Positions 8,285 to 17,223 of a DNA stretch of 64,000 nt are shown here, one piece after another (within the stretch, counting starts at the first letter, position 1; each line of letters opens with the position of its first letter). Both the position numbers and the translations under genes were made by a program. Below the pieces are notes generated by a model that had not been told where the DNA came from, searched no databases, and saw only the letters and a program-made list of their open reading frames with translations. This stretch comes from Mycolicibacterium crocinum (GTDB lineage Bacteria > Actinomycetota > Actinomycetes > Mycobacteriales > Mycobacteriaceae): the NCBI RefSeq assembly GCF_022370635.2, contig NZ_CP092362.2:4774001-4838000 (forward strand), in the 5' to 3' direction.

Positions 8285-10864
8285 TCAGGCCGCAAGATCC
8301 GCGTAGGTCGTGGTGCGCTGGCGGGCCGGGCGGCCGATGCCCGCGGCGATGGCCACCAATTCCTCCACGGACTTGGCCGAGCCGTTCTCCGAACCGGCCA
8401 TCCGCGAGATGGTCTCCTCCATCAGCGTGCCGCCCAGATCATTGGCGCCGCCCTGCAGCATCACCTGGGTGCGCTCGATCCCCAACTTCACCCACGACGT
8501 CTGGATGTGGGAGATCCTGCCGTGCAGCATGAGCCGGGCGAGTGCGTGCACGGCCCGGTTGTCCCGGTGCGTCGGCCCGGGACGCGCACCACCCGCCAGA
8601 TACAACGGCGAGGACTGATGCACGAACGGCAGCGGCACGAACTCGGTGAATCCGCCGGTGCGGTCCTGGATTCCGCGCAGCACGTTGAGATGCCCGACCC
8701 AGTGCTTCGGGGTGTCGACGTGGCCGTACATCATCGTCGAGCTCGACCGCAGCCCCACCTCGTGCGCGGTGGTCACCACGTCGATCCACTCCGAGGTCGG
8801 CAATTTGCCCTTGGTCAGGACCCAGCGCACCTCGTCGTCGAGAATCTCGGCGGCGGTGCCGGGGATGGAGCCCAGGCCGGCCTCACGCAACGCAGTCAGC
8901 CACTCACGCACCGACAACCCGCTGCGGGTGACGCCGTTGGCGATCTCCATCGGCGAGAATGCATGCACGTGCATCGAGGGCACCCGGGCCTTGACCGCCC
9001 GCACCAGATCGGCGTAACCGGTGACGGGCAGTTCGGGATCGATCCCGCCCTGCATGCACACCTCGGTGGCGCCGGCGACATGCGCTTCCCAGGCACGGTC
9101 GGCGACCTCGGACGTGGACAGCGAGTACGCGTCGGCGTCGCCCTTGCGCTGGGCGAACGCACAGAACCGGCAGCCGGTGTAGCAGATGTTGGTGAAGTTG
9201 ATGTTCCGGTTCACCACGTAGGTGACGTCGTCGCCGACCGCCTCCCGGCGCAGCGAATCAGCAAGGGCCGCAACGGCATCCAGGGCCGGGCCGTCGGCAG
9301 TGGCCAAGGCCAGGTACTCGTCGTCGCTGCAGCCGCCCGGGTTGCGCTCGGCCGACCGCAACGCGGCCAGCACATCGGTGTCGATGCGCTCGGGCGCCCG
9401 CGCCGCCAGCTCGGAGACCTTCTCCCGGATGGACTCCCAGTCGCCAAACGCGCTACCCAGATCGCTGCGCGTCTCGGTCAACCGGCCCTCGGTGTCGATG
9501 GCGGCGTGAAGATCAGTGCGCCCCAACGACTCCGACGCCTCGTCCGGCTCCTGCCAGGGACGGCCCACCGGCTTGACATCCAACGCCCATCCGGTGTCGG
9601 GATCGGCCAGCGCATCCACATGCCCGCGCACCCGTGGATCAATCCACGCCGCTCCCGCCTGGACGTACGACGGCTGTGCGGTAAGTCGTTCCACCAGTTC
9701 ATAACCCGCCGCGGCAGTCACCTCGGCCAGGTCGTCCAGGGCCGGCCACGGCCGTTCCGGGTTGACGTGATCGGGGGTCAGCGGCGATACGCCGCCCCAG
9801 TCGTCGACGCCCGCCGCGGCCAGCGCCAGGCACTCGTCACGGGACACCAGATTCGGCGGTGCCTGAATGCGCATCTTTGGGCCGAGCACGAGGCGGCTCA
9901 CCGCGATGGTGGCCAGGAAGTCGTCGATGCCGGCATCGGGCACCGTAGCCATCGCGGTGTGGTCCTTGGCCCGGAAGTTCTGCACGATCACTTCCTGAAC
10001 GTGTCCGAACTCCTTGTGCGAGCGGCGAATCGCGTGCATGGTCTCGGCGCGCTCGGTCAGGGTTTCCCCGATGCCGACGAGCAGACCGGTCGTGAAGGGA
10101 ACCGAAAGCCTGCCGGCGTCATCCAATGTGCGCAGCCGCACCGCCGGATCTTTGTCCGGGCTGCCGTAGTGCGCCAGACCCTTGGTCTCGAACAGCCGCC
10201 GCGACGTGGTCTCCAGCATCATGCCCATCGACGGGGCCACCGGCTTGAGCCGCGACAGCTCGGTCCAGCTCATCACGCCGGGATTCAGGTGCGGCAGCAG
10301 GCCGGTCTCCTCGAGCACCCGGATCGCCATCGCGCGCACGTAATCCAGTGTGGAGTCATAACCCCGCTCGTCCAGCCACTGCTTGGCCTCGCCCCAGCGG
10401 GCCTCCGGCCGGTCGCCGAGGGTGAAAAGTGCTTCCTTGCAACCCAACTCCGCGCCGCGGCGCGCGACGTCGAGGATCTCGTCGGGCTCCATGAACATGC
10501 CTTTGCCCTCTGCGCGCAACTTGCCGGGCACCGTGACGAACGTGCAGTAGTGGCAGGTGTCGCGGCACAGATGCGTCACCGGGATGAACACCTTGCGCGA
10601 ATACGTCACCGGCAAGCGCCCGCCGGGGCCTCGTCGGCCGGCCGATTCCAGGCCGGCGTCGCGCACCCGCGCCGCGCTGGCGCACAGATCGGCGAGGTCG
10701 TCACCGCGGGCGGTCATCGCAATCGCCGCCTCATCGACGTTGAGCGCGACACCGTCTCGCGCCCGACGCAGGACGCGTCTCAGCGCGGCAGGAGAGGGAG
10801 CATCAGTCCGCGGTGGAACCACCGGTGTGGGCAGCGGACTAGTTGGCTGCGAGTTCAGGGCCAC
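8285..10864 (-). CDS. fbiC: FO synthase, bifunctional radical SAM enzyme for coenzyme F420
   Basis: This enzyme makes the deazaflavin FO, the chromophore of F420, from tyrosine and the riboflavin precursor 5-amino-6-ribitylamino-uracil. It is a fusion of two radical SAM enzymes. The N-terminal CofG-like half has the cluster motif CRDTCHYC (Cys100, 104, 107), and the C-terminal CofH-like half has CYTGCRFC (Cys561, 565, 568). The roughly 859-residue length matches the mycobacterial enzyme (856). The start is uncertain: GTG at 10864 directly abuts GGGGA, while a CTG two codons on has normal spacing from it. F420 made here could feed the LLM-class oxidoreductases at 45-48 kb. Confidence 0.95.
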   Translation of the reverse strand: MALNSQPTSPLPTPVVPPRTDAPSPAALRRVLRRARDGVALNVDEAAIAMTARGDDLADLCASAARVRDAGLESAGRRGPGGRLPVTYSRKVFIPVTHLCRDTCHYCTFVTVPGKLRAEGKGMFMEPDEILDVARRGAELGCKEALFTLGDRPEARWGEAKQWLDERGYDSTLDYVRAMAIRVLEETGLLPHLNPGVMSWTELSRLKPVAPSMGMMLETTSRRLFETKGLAHYGSPDKDPAVRLRTLDDAGRLSVPFTTGLLVGIGETLTERAETMHAIRRSHKEFGHVQEVIVQNFRAKDHTAMATVPDAGIDDFLATIAVSRLVLGPKMRIQAPPNLVSRDECLALAAAGVDDWGGVSPLTPDHVNPERPWPALDDLAEVTAAAGYELVERLTAQPSYVQAGAAWIDPRVRGHVDALADPDTGWALDVKPVGRPWQEPDEASESLGRTDLHAAIDTEGRLTETRSDLGSAFGDWESIREKVSELAARAPERIDTDVLAALRSAERNPGGCSDDEYLALATADGPALDAVAALADSLRREAVGDDVTYVVNRNINFTNICYTGCRFCAFAQRKGDADAYSLSTSEVADRAWEAHVAGATEVCMQGGIDPELPVTGYADLVRAVKARVPSMHVHAFSPMEIANGVTRSGLSVREWLTALREAGLGSIPGTAAEILDDEVRWVLTKGKLPTSEWIDVVTTAHEVGLRSSSTMMYGHVDTPKHWVGHLNVLRGIQDRTGGFTEFVPLPFVHQSSPLYLAGGARPGPTHRDNRAVHALARLMLHGRISHIQTSWVKLGIERTQVMLQGGANDLGGTLMEETISRMAGSENGSAKSVEELVAIAAGIGRPARQRTTTYADLAA

Positions 10865-11083
10865 TCCCCGGTAACCGTCGACAGCAGTGAAATCATCCGC
10901 GCGTCCCACAATCTGAAACTCGGGTGACTGACATGCTGCACACAGTAGTCCTCGCAGTTGGCAGCGCGGCCCGGCCCGTCGACCCCTCTCGGTGATCGGG
11001 ACACGACGGCAAAATATGTAACGCTGACGCGTGCGCAACGTAGATTGTCAGTATTAGCTGTATCTGAAAGCAGGGGGTTCGCC

Positions 11084-12043
11084 ATGACCGTGTCCGTCCG
11101 CGCCTATCTGACCGCCGGCATGGCGGCAGCGGTCGTCGGCGCCGCCGCGATTGCGCCCGCGCAGCCATCGACTCCCAGCTCGGTCTCGGCTCACTCGCTG
11201 CGCCTGTCGGCCGCGGTTCAGCCGCTGGTCAGTCAGGTCAACGCCGTCGCGGCAACGCTTGGCCAGGCCGACGGGGTCACGACGGCGCAGCAACCCCGAG
11301 CTCAAGCCTCGGCGACCGCCAACAACAATGCGTCGGACGCCATCGACTCGGCCTACAACGTGATCATGTACTGGGCCAACTACTGGGCCAACGACCTTGG
11401 CCCATATTTACTGGGCTGGGTCCCGTTCGGCTATCTCATCAGCGACCAGATCCAGATTTGGTTCAACACCTTCACCGTGCCGGTATCCGCCAGCTTCGTC
11501 TATGACTTTCTCGACCCGGTGGTCAACGACTTCTGGAACCCCACCGTGTGGCGCGACGGCCTGACCGCGCTCGCACAGACCACCTGGAACAGCTTCGGCG
11601 CCACGGTGAACCAAGAGATCGCCTACGTCATCAGCTTGCAGTGGTTCCCGATCCCCCTTCCACCGCTGCCGCCGCTGCCGTTCGCCGCTCTCAAGACACC
11701 CGCGGCCGCGGCCAGCGCTGACACCACCGCCGCGGCGAAGACCGAGACGACGACTGCACAGTCCGGCGTCGGCCACTCGGGCCGTCTGCAGGTGGCCAAG
11801 GAGCCCACCGACGCGGTCGACGACGCGACCGTCACCACGGACACCGTCACGACGGCATCGCAGGACGCAGTGACCCCGAAGGCCGCCGCCGCCACAAAGG
11901 GCACCACGTCCGCGAAGGCCGAGAGCACCGCGACGTCAGGCAAGGGCGGCACGGCCAAGTCGGGCACCGACACCGGCAAGAAGAAGTCGACGGCCGGCTC
12001 GGCGCGCACCAAGGGCGAGAAGTCCGCCAAGGGCGATAGCTAG
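11084..12043 (+). CDS. Exported protein with low-complexity Lys/Thr/Ala tail
   Basis: A 319-residue protein I cannot assign to a named family. A signal sequence (MTVSVRAYLTAGMAAAVVGA, then AAIAPAQP) is followed by an aromatic-rich region (about 85-205) with WANYWANDLGPYLLGW and a proline run PIPLPPLPPLPF. The last 110 residues are Ala/Thr/Lys/Ser/Asp-rich and almost certainly disordered, ending in a lysine-rich stretch. AGGGGG sits six bases before the ATG. It is transcribed against fbiC and against the downstream gene, which it overlaps by four bases. Two further genes with the same architecture lie at 16080 and 17224. It occupies the place of a PE gene in the M. tuberculosis order. Confidence 0.8.
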   Translation: MTVSVRAYLTAGMAAAVVGAAAIAPAQPSTPSSVSAHSLRLSAAVQPLVSQVNAVAATLGQADGVTTAQQPRAQASATANNNASDAIDSAYNVIMYWANYWANDLGPYLLGWVPFGYLISDQIQIWFNTFTVPVSASFVYDFLDPVVNDFWNPTVWRDGLTALAQTTWNSFGATVNQEIAYVISLQWFPIPLPPLPPLPFAALKTPAAAASADTTAAAKTETTTAQSGVGHSGRLQVAKEPTDAVDDATVTTDTVTTASQDAVTPKAAAATKGTTSAKAESTATSGKGGTAKSGTDTGKKKSTAGSARTKGEKSAKGDS

Positions 12044-12450
12044 CGGGTGCGCCGCCACAGGAAGATCGCGGGCGGCGTCGCACCCAGGGCGAGGAAGAAC
12101 AGCACGGAGTAGGCCATCACGCCCGGGCCGCCGAACACGATGTCACTGCCCGGGCCGCCCAGCGTCAGCACGGCGACGGTGACCAGCCACGTCAGTAGCG
12201 GCAGCGCGCTGAGCCGGGGGGACTCCGTCCAGTACGCGGCCGCCCACACCAGGGCCAGGTTCACCAATCCACTGATCAGCGCGCTGATCGGCAGGGGAAA
12301 GCCGCCGACGTAGAGCGGCAGAAGTAGTGCCCCTGCGACCGCCGAGATGACACCGTCGACGGCCAGCAGGGCGAGCACCACCGTGCGGATGGCCGGGTCG
12401 GTCGCGCCTGGGTCCTCGGTGACCTCGACGGAACGTTTGGTGGCGGTCAG
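12040..12450 (-). CDS. Small membrane protein, Rv1171-like, with probable CTG start
   Basis: About 136 residues with four predicted membrane helices (AIRTVVLALLAVDG, ISALISGLVNLALVWAAAYW, LLTWLVTVAVLTLGG, VMAYSVLFFLALGATPP). Its position next to mshB matches the conserved unknown Rv1171 of M. tuberculosis. No ATG, GTG or TTG precedes the conserved part without entering the neighbouring frame. The best start is CTG at 12450, which overlaps the TGA of the 35-residue gene upstream as CTGA, pointing to translational coupling. Function is unknown; linkage to mshB suggests co-expression only. Confidence 0.7.
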   Translation of the reverse strand: MTATKRSVEVTEDPGATDPAIRTVVLALLAVDGVISAVAGALLLPLYVGGFPLPISALISGLVNLALVWAAAYWTESPRLSALPLLTWLVTVAVLTLGGPGSDIVFGGPGVMAYSVLFFLALGATPPAIFLWRRTR

Positions 12451-12554
12451 GTCGGGATGCTGTCGAGCAGCGACACCAACGAGCCGACCACCCACTGGAA
12501 GTTGTCGGCCCGGTCCTGCCAATGCTGCAGGTTGGGATCGAGATCGGGGTCCAT
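12447..12554 (-). CDS. 35-residue small protein between mshB and the Rv1171-like gene
   Basis: The frame encodes MDPDLDPNLQHWQDRADNFQ followed by WVVGSLVSLLDSIPT. GAAGGGA lies five bases before the ATG, one of the better ribosome binding sites in this region. The stop overlaps the start of the next gene (CTGA). The peptide is acidic at the N-terminus and amphipathic at the C-terminus. It could act as a leader whose translation couples the downstream gene, or as a real small protein. I do not recognise a family. Confidence 0.6.
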   Translation of the reverse strand: MDPDLDPNLQHWQDRADNFQWVVGSLVSLLDSIPT

Positions 12555-12611
12555 GGCCGTCCCTTCGTCGCACGAGCACGCCAAGCCTACCCCGCGAGGC
12601 CTTGCTTGAAC

Positions 12612-13478
12612 CTACTCCCCGAACCCGAGTCCAGCCAGAAGGTCAGTCTCCCAACCACGCTCGTTCGTCGGTCCCGCGGTGCCGTTGATGAGCACGTAAT
12701 GCTCGGACGCCAGCACGGGCAGTACGAGCTTGTTGGACAACGTGAATGCGCGCCGGGTCGGACCGACCAGCATCTGCGTGGCGTGTGCGGCGATAGCGTC
12801 GACCTTGGCCTCGATGTGCTCGGGCGCATCCACGATCGCGGTGATCTTGTCGTCGGGGAAACCGAATTCGACATCCGCGGGCGGCATGATCCAGTCGGCC
12901 AGTACGTCGTCGGGACCGAGCGCGTTGACCCCGTCGCGAAAAGCGCTGGCGCCGATGACAGCCCAGTAGAACTTCGGCACCGTCCAGGTCGCGGCGGCGA
13001 CGGCGGCGGTGGTGATCCTGTGGGTCTGTATGTGGTCCGGGTGGCCGTAGCCGCCGTCGGGGTCATAGGTGGCGACGACGTGCGGGCGCAGTTCGTCGAT
13101 GATGTCGGCCAGGAGGCCGGCCGCTTCGTCGACGTCGGCGTCGACGAACTTGGTGTGCTTACGCGCCGGGGTCCCGGGCATCCCCGAGTCGCGCCACTTG
13201 CCTGCCCCGCCCAGGAACCGCGGCGCCGACACGCCCAGCGCCTGCAGCGCCGCCGTCAGTTCACCGATCCGGTAGCCGCCGAGCTGGTCGGCTTCGTCGA
13301 CCCCGAGCCGCAGCCAACGCTCGTCGATGATCTCGCCCTCTTCACCGAGGGTGCAGGTGACGACGGTGACGTCAGCGCCGCGCTGCACGTAGCGAGCGAT
13401 GGTGACGGCGTTGTTCATCGTCTCGTCGTCGGGATGGGCGTGCACGAACAACAACCGCGGGGTCTCCTGCTCAGCCAC
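12612..13478 (-). CDS. mshB: N-acetyl-1-D-myo-inositol-2-amino-2-deoxy-glucopyranoside deacetylase
   Basis: A 288-residue zinc deacetylase of the PIG-L/LmbE family that removes the acetyl group from GlcNAc-inositol in mycothiol synthesis. The zinc-binding motif HAHPDDE near the N-terminus, the TYDPDGGYGHPDHIQTH segment and the ending ERGWETDLLAGLGF are characteristic. The start GTG at 13478 is supported by a TAGGGT box seven bases upstream, which points to a leaderless transcript; a GTG at 13487 would lie inside that box. It is divergent from a CLC channel gene only 40 bases away. It leads an operon with a 35-residue gene and an Rv1171-like gene. Confidence 0.94.
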   Translation of the reverse strand: MAEQETPRLLFVHAHPDDETMNNAVTIARYVQRGADVTVVTCTLGEEGEIIDERWLRLGVDEADQLGGYRIGELTAALQALGVSAPRFLGGAGKWRDSGMPGTPARKHTKFVDADVDEAAGLLADIIDELRPHVVATYDPDGGYGHPDHIQTHRITTAAVAAATWTVPKFYWAVIGASAFRDGVNALGPDDVLADWIMPPADVEFGFPDDKITAIVDAPEHIEAKVDAIAAHATQMLVGPTRRAFTLSNKLVLPVLASEHYVLINGTAGPTNERGWETDLLAGLGFGE

Positions 13479-13518
13479 GAGCGTCACCCTACCGCCGCAA
13501 GTGACATAGATTCGGCGC
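13479..13518. promoter_or_regulatory. 40-bp divergent promoter region, two leaderless starts
   Basis: On the minus strand TAGGGT (13491-13486) lies seven bases before the mshB GTG. On the plus strand TAGATT (13507-13512) lies six bases before the CLC gene GTG. Both fit the TANNNT box of leaderless mycobacterial transcripts. There is no room for a Shine-Dalgarno leader on either side. Confidence 0.65.
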
Positions 13519-14769
13519 GTGAAGCGCCGCGACCTGGAGTTCGGCTGCGCGGTCCTGGCGATCGGACTGCTGGCCGGGCTTGCCGGCGCCGCGACCACAC
13601 TGCTGCTGCACGCCGTCGAACACCTCACGTTTCACTACAGCTTCGGGACGCTGCTGGACGGCGTCACCGGGTCGAGCCCGGTGCGCCGCGCGATCGGCCC
13701 GACCGTCGGCGGCGCACTGGCCGGTCTGTGCTGGTGGTTGCTGCGGCGGCGGACCCGGGTGCCGTCGCTGACCGACGCGATCAGTGCACCTGGCCCGTTG
13801 CCGCGGCTGGCGTTGTCACTCGACGCCGGCATCCAAGTTCTGCTGGTCGGCGCCGGTGCTTCGTTGGGCCGGGAGGGGGCACCCCGTCAGTTCGCCGCCG
13901 CGCTCGGTGATCTGGGCACCTCGAGGTGGGCTCTGACCGCGGGTGACCGCCGGATCCTGTTGGGCTGTGCGGCCGGTGCGGGTTTGGCGGCGGTATATAG
14001 CGTGCCGATGGGGGGCGCCCTGTTCGCGATCCAGATCGTGCTGAGCAGTTGGAGTCTGCGTGCGGTCGGCACCGCGATGATCACCTCGAGCATCGCGGTG
14101 GCCGTGGCCGCCCCGGTCACCCACCTCGAGGTGCCGCTGCACTGGCCCAATCCCGAATTGTCTTATCTACTCGCCGGATTCGCCGTCCTGATCTCGCCGC
14201 TGGCGCTGGCGGTCGGTCGCGGCTTCAACCGGCTGATGAGCTACGCCAAATCCCACCGCGTCGGCGACTCGTGGCTGCTGATTCCCGCCATCGCCGCCGC
14301 CGGGTTGTTGGTCGGTGTGCTCTCGCATTGGTGGCCCGAACTGCCGGGCAACGGCAAGAGCGTGTTGACCGTCAGCGTCGCGTCCGGTCTGACGCTGGCC
14401 TCGGCCACCGCCATCCTGCTTCTGAAGCCGTTGGTGACCGCGGTGTTCCTGCGCGCGGGCGCGGTCGGCGGCATGCTCACTCCCGCGTTGGCCACCGGCG
14501 CCGCGATGGGCTCGGTCCTTGCCCTGGCACTGAATACCTGGACGCCGGTGACGGTGAGCGTGCCTGCGGTGTCGCTGGCCTGCGCTGCGGGCGTACTGGC
14601 CATCACGCAGGGTGCCCCCGCGTGGGCGGCACTGTTCGTGTGGGAGTTGGCCCGCCCGCCGTGGTGGCTGTTGATCGTCTTCGCCGCCGCCGCGTACTCG
14701 GCCAGTCTGCTCGACGGATTCCTGAAGCGGCGCCGAGAAATTCAGGTGAACTCCCCACCCGGACACTGA
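13519..14769 (+). CDS. CLC-family chloride channel or proton/chloride antiporter
   Basis: A 416-residue CLC protein with ten or more hydrophobic helices. The signature GREGAP (about 117-122) contains the gating glutamate (Glu119), and AAVYSVPMGGALFAIQI is the conserved helix that follows it. The usual GSGIP selectivity motif is not obvious; the corresponding stretch reads ISAPGPLP, so ion selectivity may differ from chloride. The start is GTG with a TAGATT box six bases upstream. Its 3-prime neighbour, a methyltransferase gene, begins 32 bases later. Confidence 0.86.
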   Translation: MKRRDLEFGCAVLAIGLLAGLAGAATTLLLHAVEHLTFHYSFGTLLDGVTGSSPVRRAIGPTVGGALAGLCWWLLRRRTRVPSLTDAISAPGPLPRLALSLDAGIQVLLVGAGASLGREGAPRQFAAALGDLGTSRWALTAGDRRILLGCAAGAGLAAVYSVPMGGALFAIQIVLSSWSLRAVGTAMITSSIAVAVAAPVTHLEVPLHWPNPELSYLLAGFAVLISPLALAVGRGFNRLMSYAKSHRVGDSWLLIPAIAAAGLLVGVLSHWWPELPGNGKSVLTVSVASGLTLASATAILLLKPLVTAVFLRAGAVGGMLTPALATGAAMGSVLALALNTWTPVTVSVPAVSLACAAGVLAITQGAPAWAALFVWELARPPWWLLIVFAAAAYSASLLDGFLKRRREIQVNSPPGH

Positions 14770-14801
14770 CAATTGCGACCGCATCCGGTAGAAGGACTCA
14801 G

Positions 14802-15857
14802 GTGGAGAACTTGCCGCTTCCCCCGACCGCAGGCACATCGCTTCAGCGCGCCATGACGCGCCGGCTGTTGCGGCGGTCGGTCGCCACCGGTGAGATCAGT
14901 CTGCCCGCCGTGCCCGGCATGCTCGAGGCGTATGTGACCATGTGCGCCAACCTTTTCGGCACCCTCGGCAGCGAGTTCAGCCCCGAGCAGATCGACGAAC
15001 TCCGCGGGATCCTGCACGCCCAGCTGACCGAGGCGTTCACCGCCTCCCCGCGCTCGGAGATCGTCATCTCCTACAGCGCTCCGGTGGGGACGGTGTTGAA
15101 CTACCACGTGAAGAGCCGGTGGTGGACGGTCGAAGGCGCCTACGAGAACTGGATCGCCACCCGCGAACCGCCCTTGTTCGGTTCGGAGCCCGACGCACGG
15201 GTGTGGTCACTGTCCACCGAGGCGGCCGATCCACGCTCCTTCCCGATCCTGGATCTGGGTGCCGGAACCGGGCGCAACGCGCTCGCCCTGGCGCGGCGCG
15301 GCCATCCGGTCGACGTGGTGGAGATGACGGCCTCGTTCGCCGAGAGCATTCGCGCCGCCGCGCAGAGCGAGTCGCTGCCCGTTCGGGTCTTGCAGCGCGA
15401 CATCTTCGCGACGACCGACGACCTGCGCAGCGACTACCGCTTGATTTTGCTGTCGGAGGTGGTGTCGGACTTCCGGTCGACGGATCAGCTACGCGGGATC
15501 TTCGACCTGGCCTCGCGGTGCCTGGCGCCGGACGGCCGCCTGGTGTTCAACGCGTTCGTCGCGCACCGCGACTACACCCCCGACGACGCGGCACTGCAGC
15601 TCGGCCAGCAGTGCTACACCACGATCTTCACCCAGCCCCAGATGGCCGATGCCCTGGCCGGGTTTCCGCTGGCCCTGGTGTCGGACATGTCGGTCTATGA
15701 CTACGAGAAGAACCATCTGCCGGCCGGGACGTGGCCGCCGACGAGCTGGTATGCCGAGTGGGTCAGCGGACAGGACGTCTTCGACGTCCCCCGCGACGAA
15801 CGCCCCATCGAAATGCGCTGGCTGGTGTACGAGAGATCGGACTCGACGCCCGAGTGA
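14802..15857 (+). CDS. SAM-dependent class I methyltransferase
   Basis: A 351-residue protein. The SAM-binding motif I, LDLGAGTGRNALALARRG, lies near residue 150, followed by an acidic motif II (VDVVEM) and the motif-IV-like YRLILLSEVVSDF. The N-terminal 140 residues form a separate domain found in actinobacterial homologues, which resemble TehB-like methyltransferases. The substrate is unknown. GTG start at 14802 with GAAGGA six bases upstream. It is probably co-transcribed with the CLC gene. Confidence 0.78.
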   Translation: MENLPLPPTAGTSLQRAMTRRLLRRSVATGEISLPAVPGMLEAYVTMCANLFGTLGSEFSPEQIDELRGILHAQLTEAFTASPRSEIVISYSAPVGTVLNYHVKSRWWTVEGAYENWIATREPPLFGSEPDARVWSLSTEAADPRSFPILDLGAGTGRNALALARRGHPVDVVEMTASFAESIRAAAQSESLPVRVLQRDIFATTDDLRSDYRLILLSEVVSDFRSTDQLRGIFDLASRCLAPDGRLVFNAFVAHRDYTPDDAALQLGQQCYTTIFTQPQMADALAGFPLALVSDMSVYDYEKNHLPAGTWPPTSWYAEWVSGQDVFDVPRDERPIEMRWLVYERSDSTPE

Positions 15858-15991
15858 CGCACGAAAATTAGCCGGTATCTGCGTATGCAAATTTCCTTAG
15901 CTGCGCTTAAGGTGCCGTGGTCAACTAAATGGGTTGCCGCCCAAGCGATTTGTGCCCCCACCTCGAGATATGGGAATTTTCGCTAAAAAAA

Positions 15992-16033
15992 ATTCTCAGG
16001 CGGCGTCTTTACCCTTATCAGCCTATTCTCAGG
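15992..16033 (+). promoter_or_regulatory. Direct repeat of ATTCTCAGG in the upstream region of an exported-protein gene
   Basis: The 9-mer ATTCTCAGG occurs at 15992-16000 and again at 16025-16033, start to start 33 bases, about three helical turns. It lies in the AT-rich 222-base gap 15858-16079. The gap also holds a GAATTTT/AAAATTC inverted repeat at about 15973-15995. The spacing suggests two protomers on one DNA face upstream of the gene at 16080. No regulator is identified. Confidence 0.4.
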
Positions 16034-16079
16034 TATCGTGCTCGTAGCCGGTGCCGCAAACACGGGATAGGGAGACGGC

Positions 16080-17096
16080 ATGCGACGGGCATTGGGGCCA
16101 GTCCTTACTACAGGAGTGGCACTCGTGGCGGCGACTGTGGTCGTGGCCAATCCCCTCGCGCCTCCGTCCAGGGACATGCAGATCTCGACCACGCAGCTCT
16201 CGACGAGCCCCGATCTACTCAGCCCGTCCGACAAATCCCTGCTCAGCGCACTGACGCCGAAGGTCGGCATCTCGGATATCGGCCCTGCGCTCGCGCAAAT
16301 TCTGGCTGCGCTCGCCGCCGACGCCGACCGCATCAGCCGCGAGGTCAGCTCGGCGATCAGCCCCGAAGTGCCGGCGGTCGCGGCCATGCCCGAGCAAACT
16401 GCCTCCCGTCCGGGGCCCATCGCGGCGACATTCCTCGAGTCGGCCAATGCCACTCCCGCACCGTCGACCAACTTCGCCTCCGACGTGGCCAGCTCCGACG
16501 TCGTGCAGGCACTCAATGGCCTGGTCCTGGACACGTCGTACCTAGGTGGAAAGGTTGTCGAGGCGGCGTACGCCGTCGTCGACGTCATCATCCAGGTGCC
16601 CCAGTTTGTCATCAGCGCCGCTCTGGACCTGCTCGCCGGCGACATCGCGGGCGCGATCGACACCGTCAAATCCGCGATCCGCGCGTTCTGGGGACCGGGA
16701 CTGATCATTCTCGACGGCATCAGGGACGTCCTGTACGGCCGACGCCCCCCGGCCATCCCGGCACCCGCCTCGCTAAAGAGCCTGGTTGCGTCCGCCACCG
16801 CCAGTTCCGGCACCGAGACCAAGCCGCCCGCGACGGACCCGTCGACCGACACCACGACGCCAACGACCTCGTCGGGCGGGGGCAACAAGGCCGATTCCGC
16901 GCGTAAGCGCGACACCGCGCCGTCGGCCGCAAGCCTGAAGCCGAGCGCGTCCAAGTCGGCAAACTCCGACAGCGACACCGCGACCTCCACCAAGGGAGCT
17001 GGCAGCAGCAAGCCGACAACGGGCACGTCACGCTCCAAGGCGGGATCGGCCCGGAACTCGAAGAGCTCGTCGAGCGCCAGTTCGTCGTCCGACTGA
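16080..17096 (+). CDS. Exported protein with long Ser/Thr/Lys-rich disordered tail
   Basis: A 338-residue protein without a family I recognise. The signal peptide (MRRALGPVLTTGVALVAATV, then VVANPLA) is followed by an alpha-helical region (about 50-240) containing the amphipathic YAVVDVIIQVPQFVISAALD and IDTVKSAIRAFWGPGLIILD. A tail of about 100 residues consists almost only of Ser, Thr, Lys, Ala, Asp and Gly and ends SSSSASSSSD. GGGAGA precedes the ATG. Its tail and layout match the proteins at 11084 and 17224. It is probably transcribed with the following gene, 127 bases away. Confidence 0.8.
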   Translation: MRRALGPVLTTGVALVAATVVVANPLAPPSRDMQISTTQLSTSPDLLSPSDKSLLSALTPKVGISDIGPALAQILAALAADADRISREVSSAISPEVPAVAAMPEQTASRPGPIAATFLESANATPAPSTNFASDVASSDVVQALNGLVLDTSYLGGKVVEAAYAVVDVIIQVPQFVISAALDLLAGDIAGAIDTVKSAIRAFWGPGLIILDGIRDVLYGRRPPAIPAPASLKSLVASATASSGTETKPPATDPSTDTTTPTTSSGGGNKADSARKRDTAPSAASLKPSASKSANSDSDTATSTKGAGSSKPTTGTSRSKAGSARNSKSSSSASSSSD

Positions 17097-17223
17097 CGCG
17101 GTTCCCACCGGTGAAGTGGTTCACCGCTCAAGCAACCCGTGCCAGATTGCTCAACTGGCCGTTTATCAGTTTGCTGTCCGGTAAGTTTCGCCTGGTCGCT
17201 ACACCTCGGTGAAGGAGCCAGAA

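Noticed and set aside
8507..10927. Open frame of about 800 codons on the plus strand opposite fbiC
   Set aside because: It is a GC-rich shadow of a well-conserved gene; the product is His/Arg/Gly-rich with no motif.
12450..12579. Upstream extension of the Rv1171-like protein
   Set aside because: It is the antisense-free alternative frame of the 35-residue gene and lacks conserved sequence.
14049..14801. Upstream extension of the methyltransferase frame into the CLC gene
   Set aside because: Overlaps a good CLC frame and lacks hydrophobic or domain features; the GTG at 14802 has a proper ribosome binding site.
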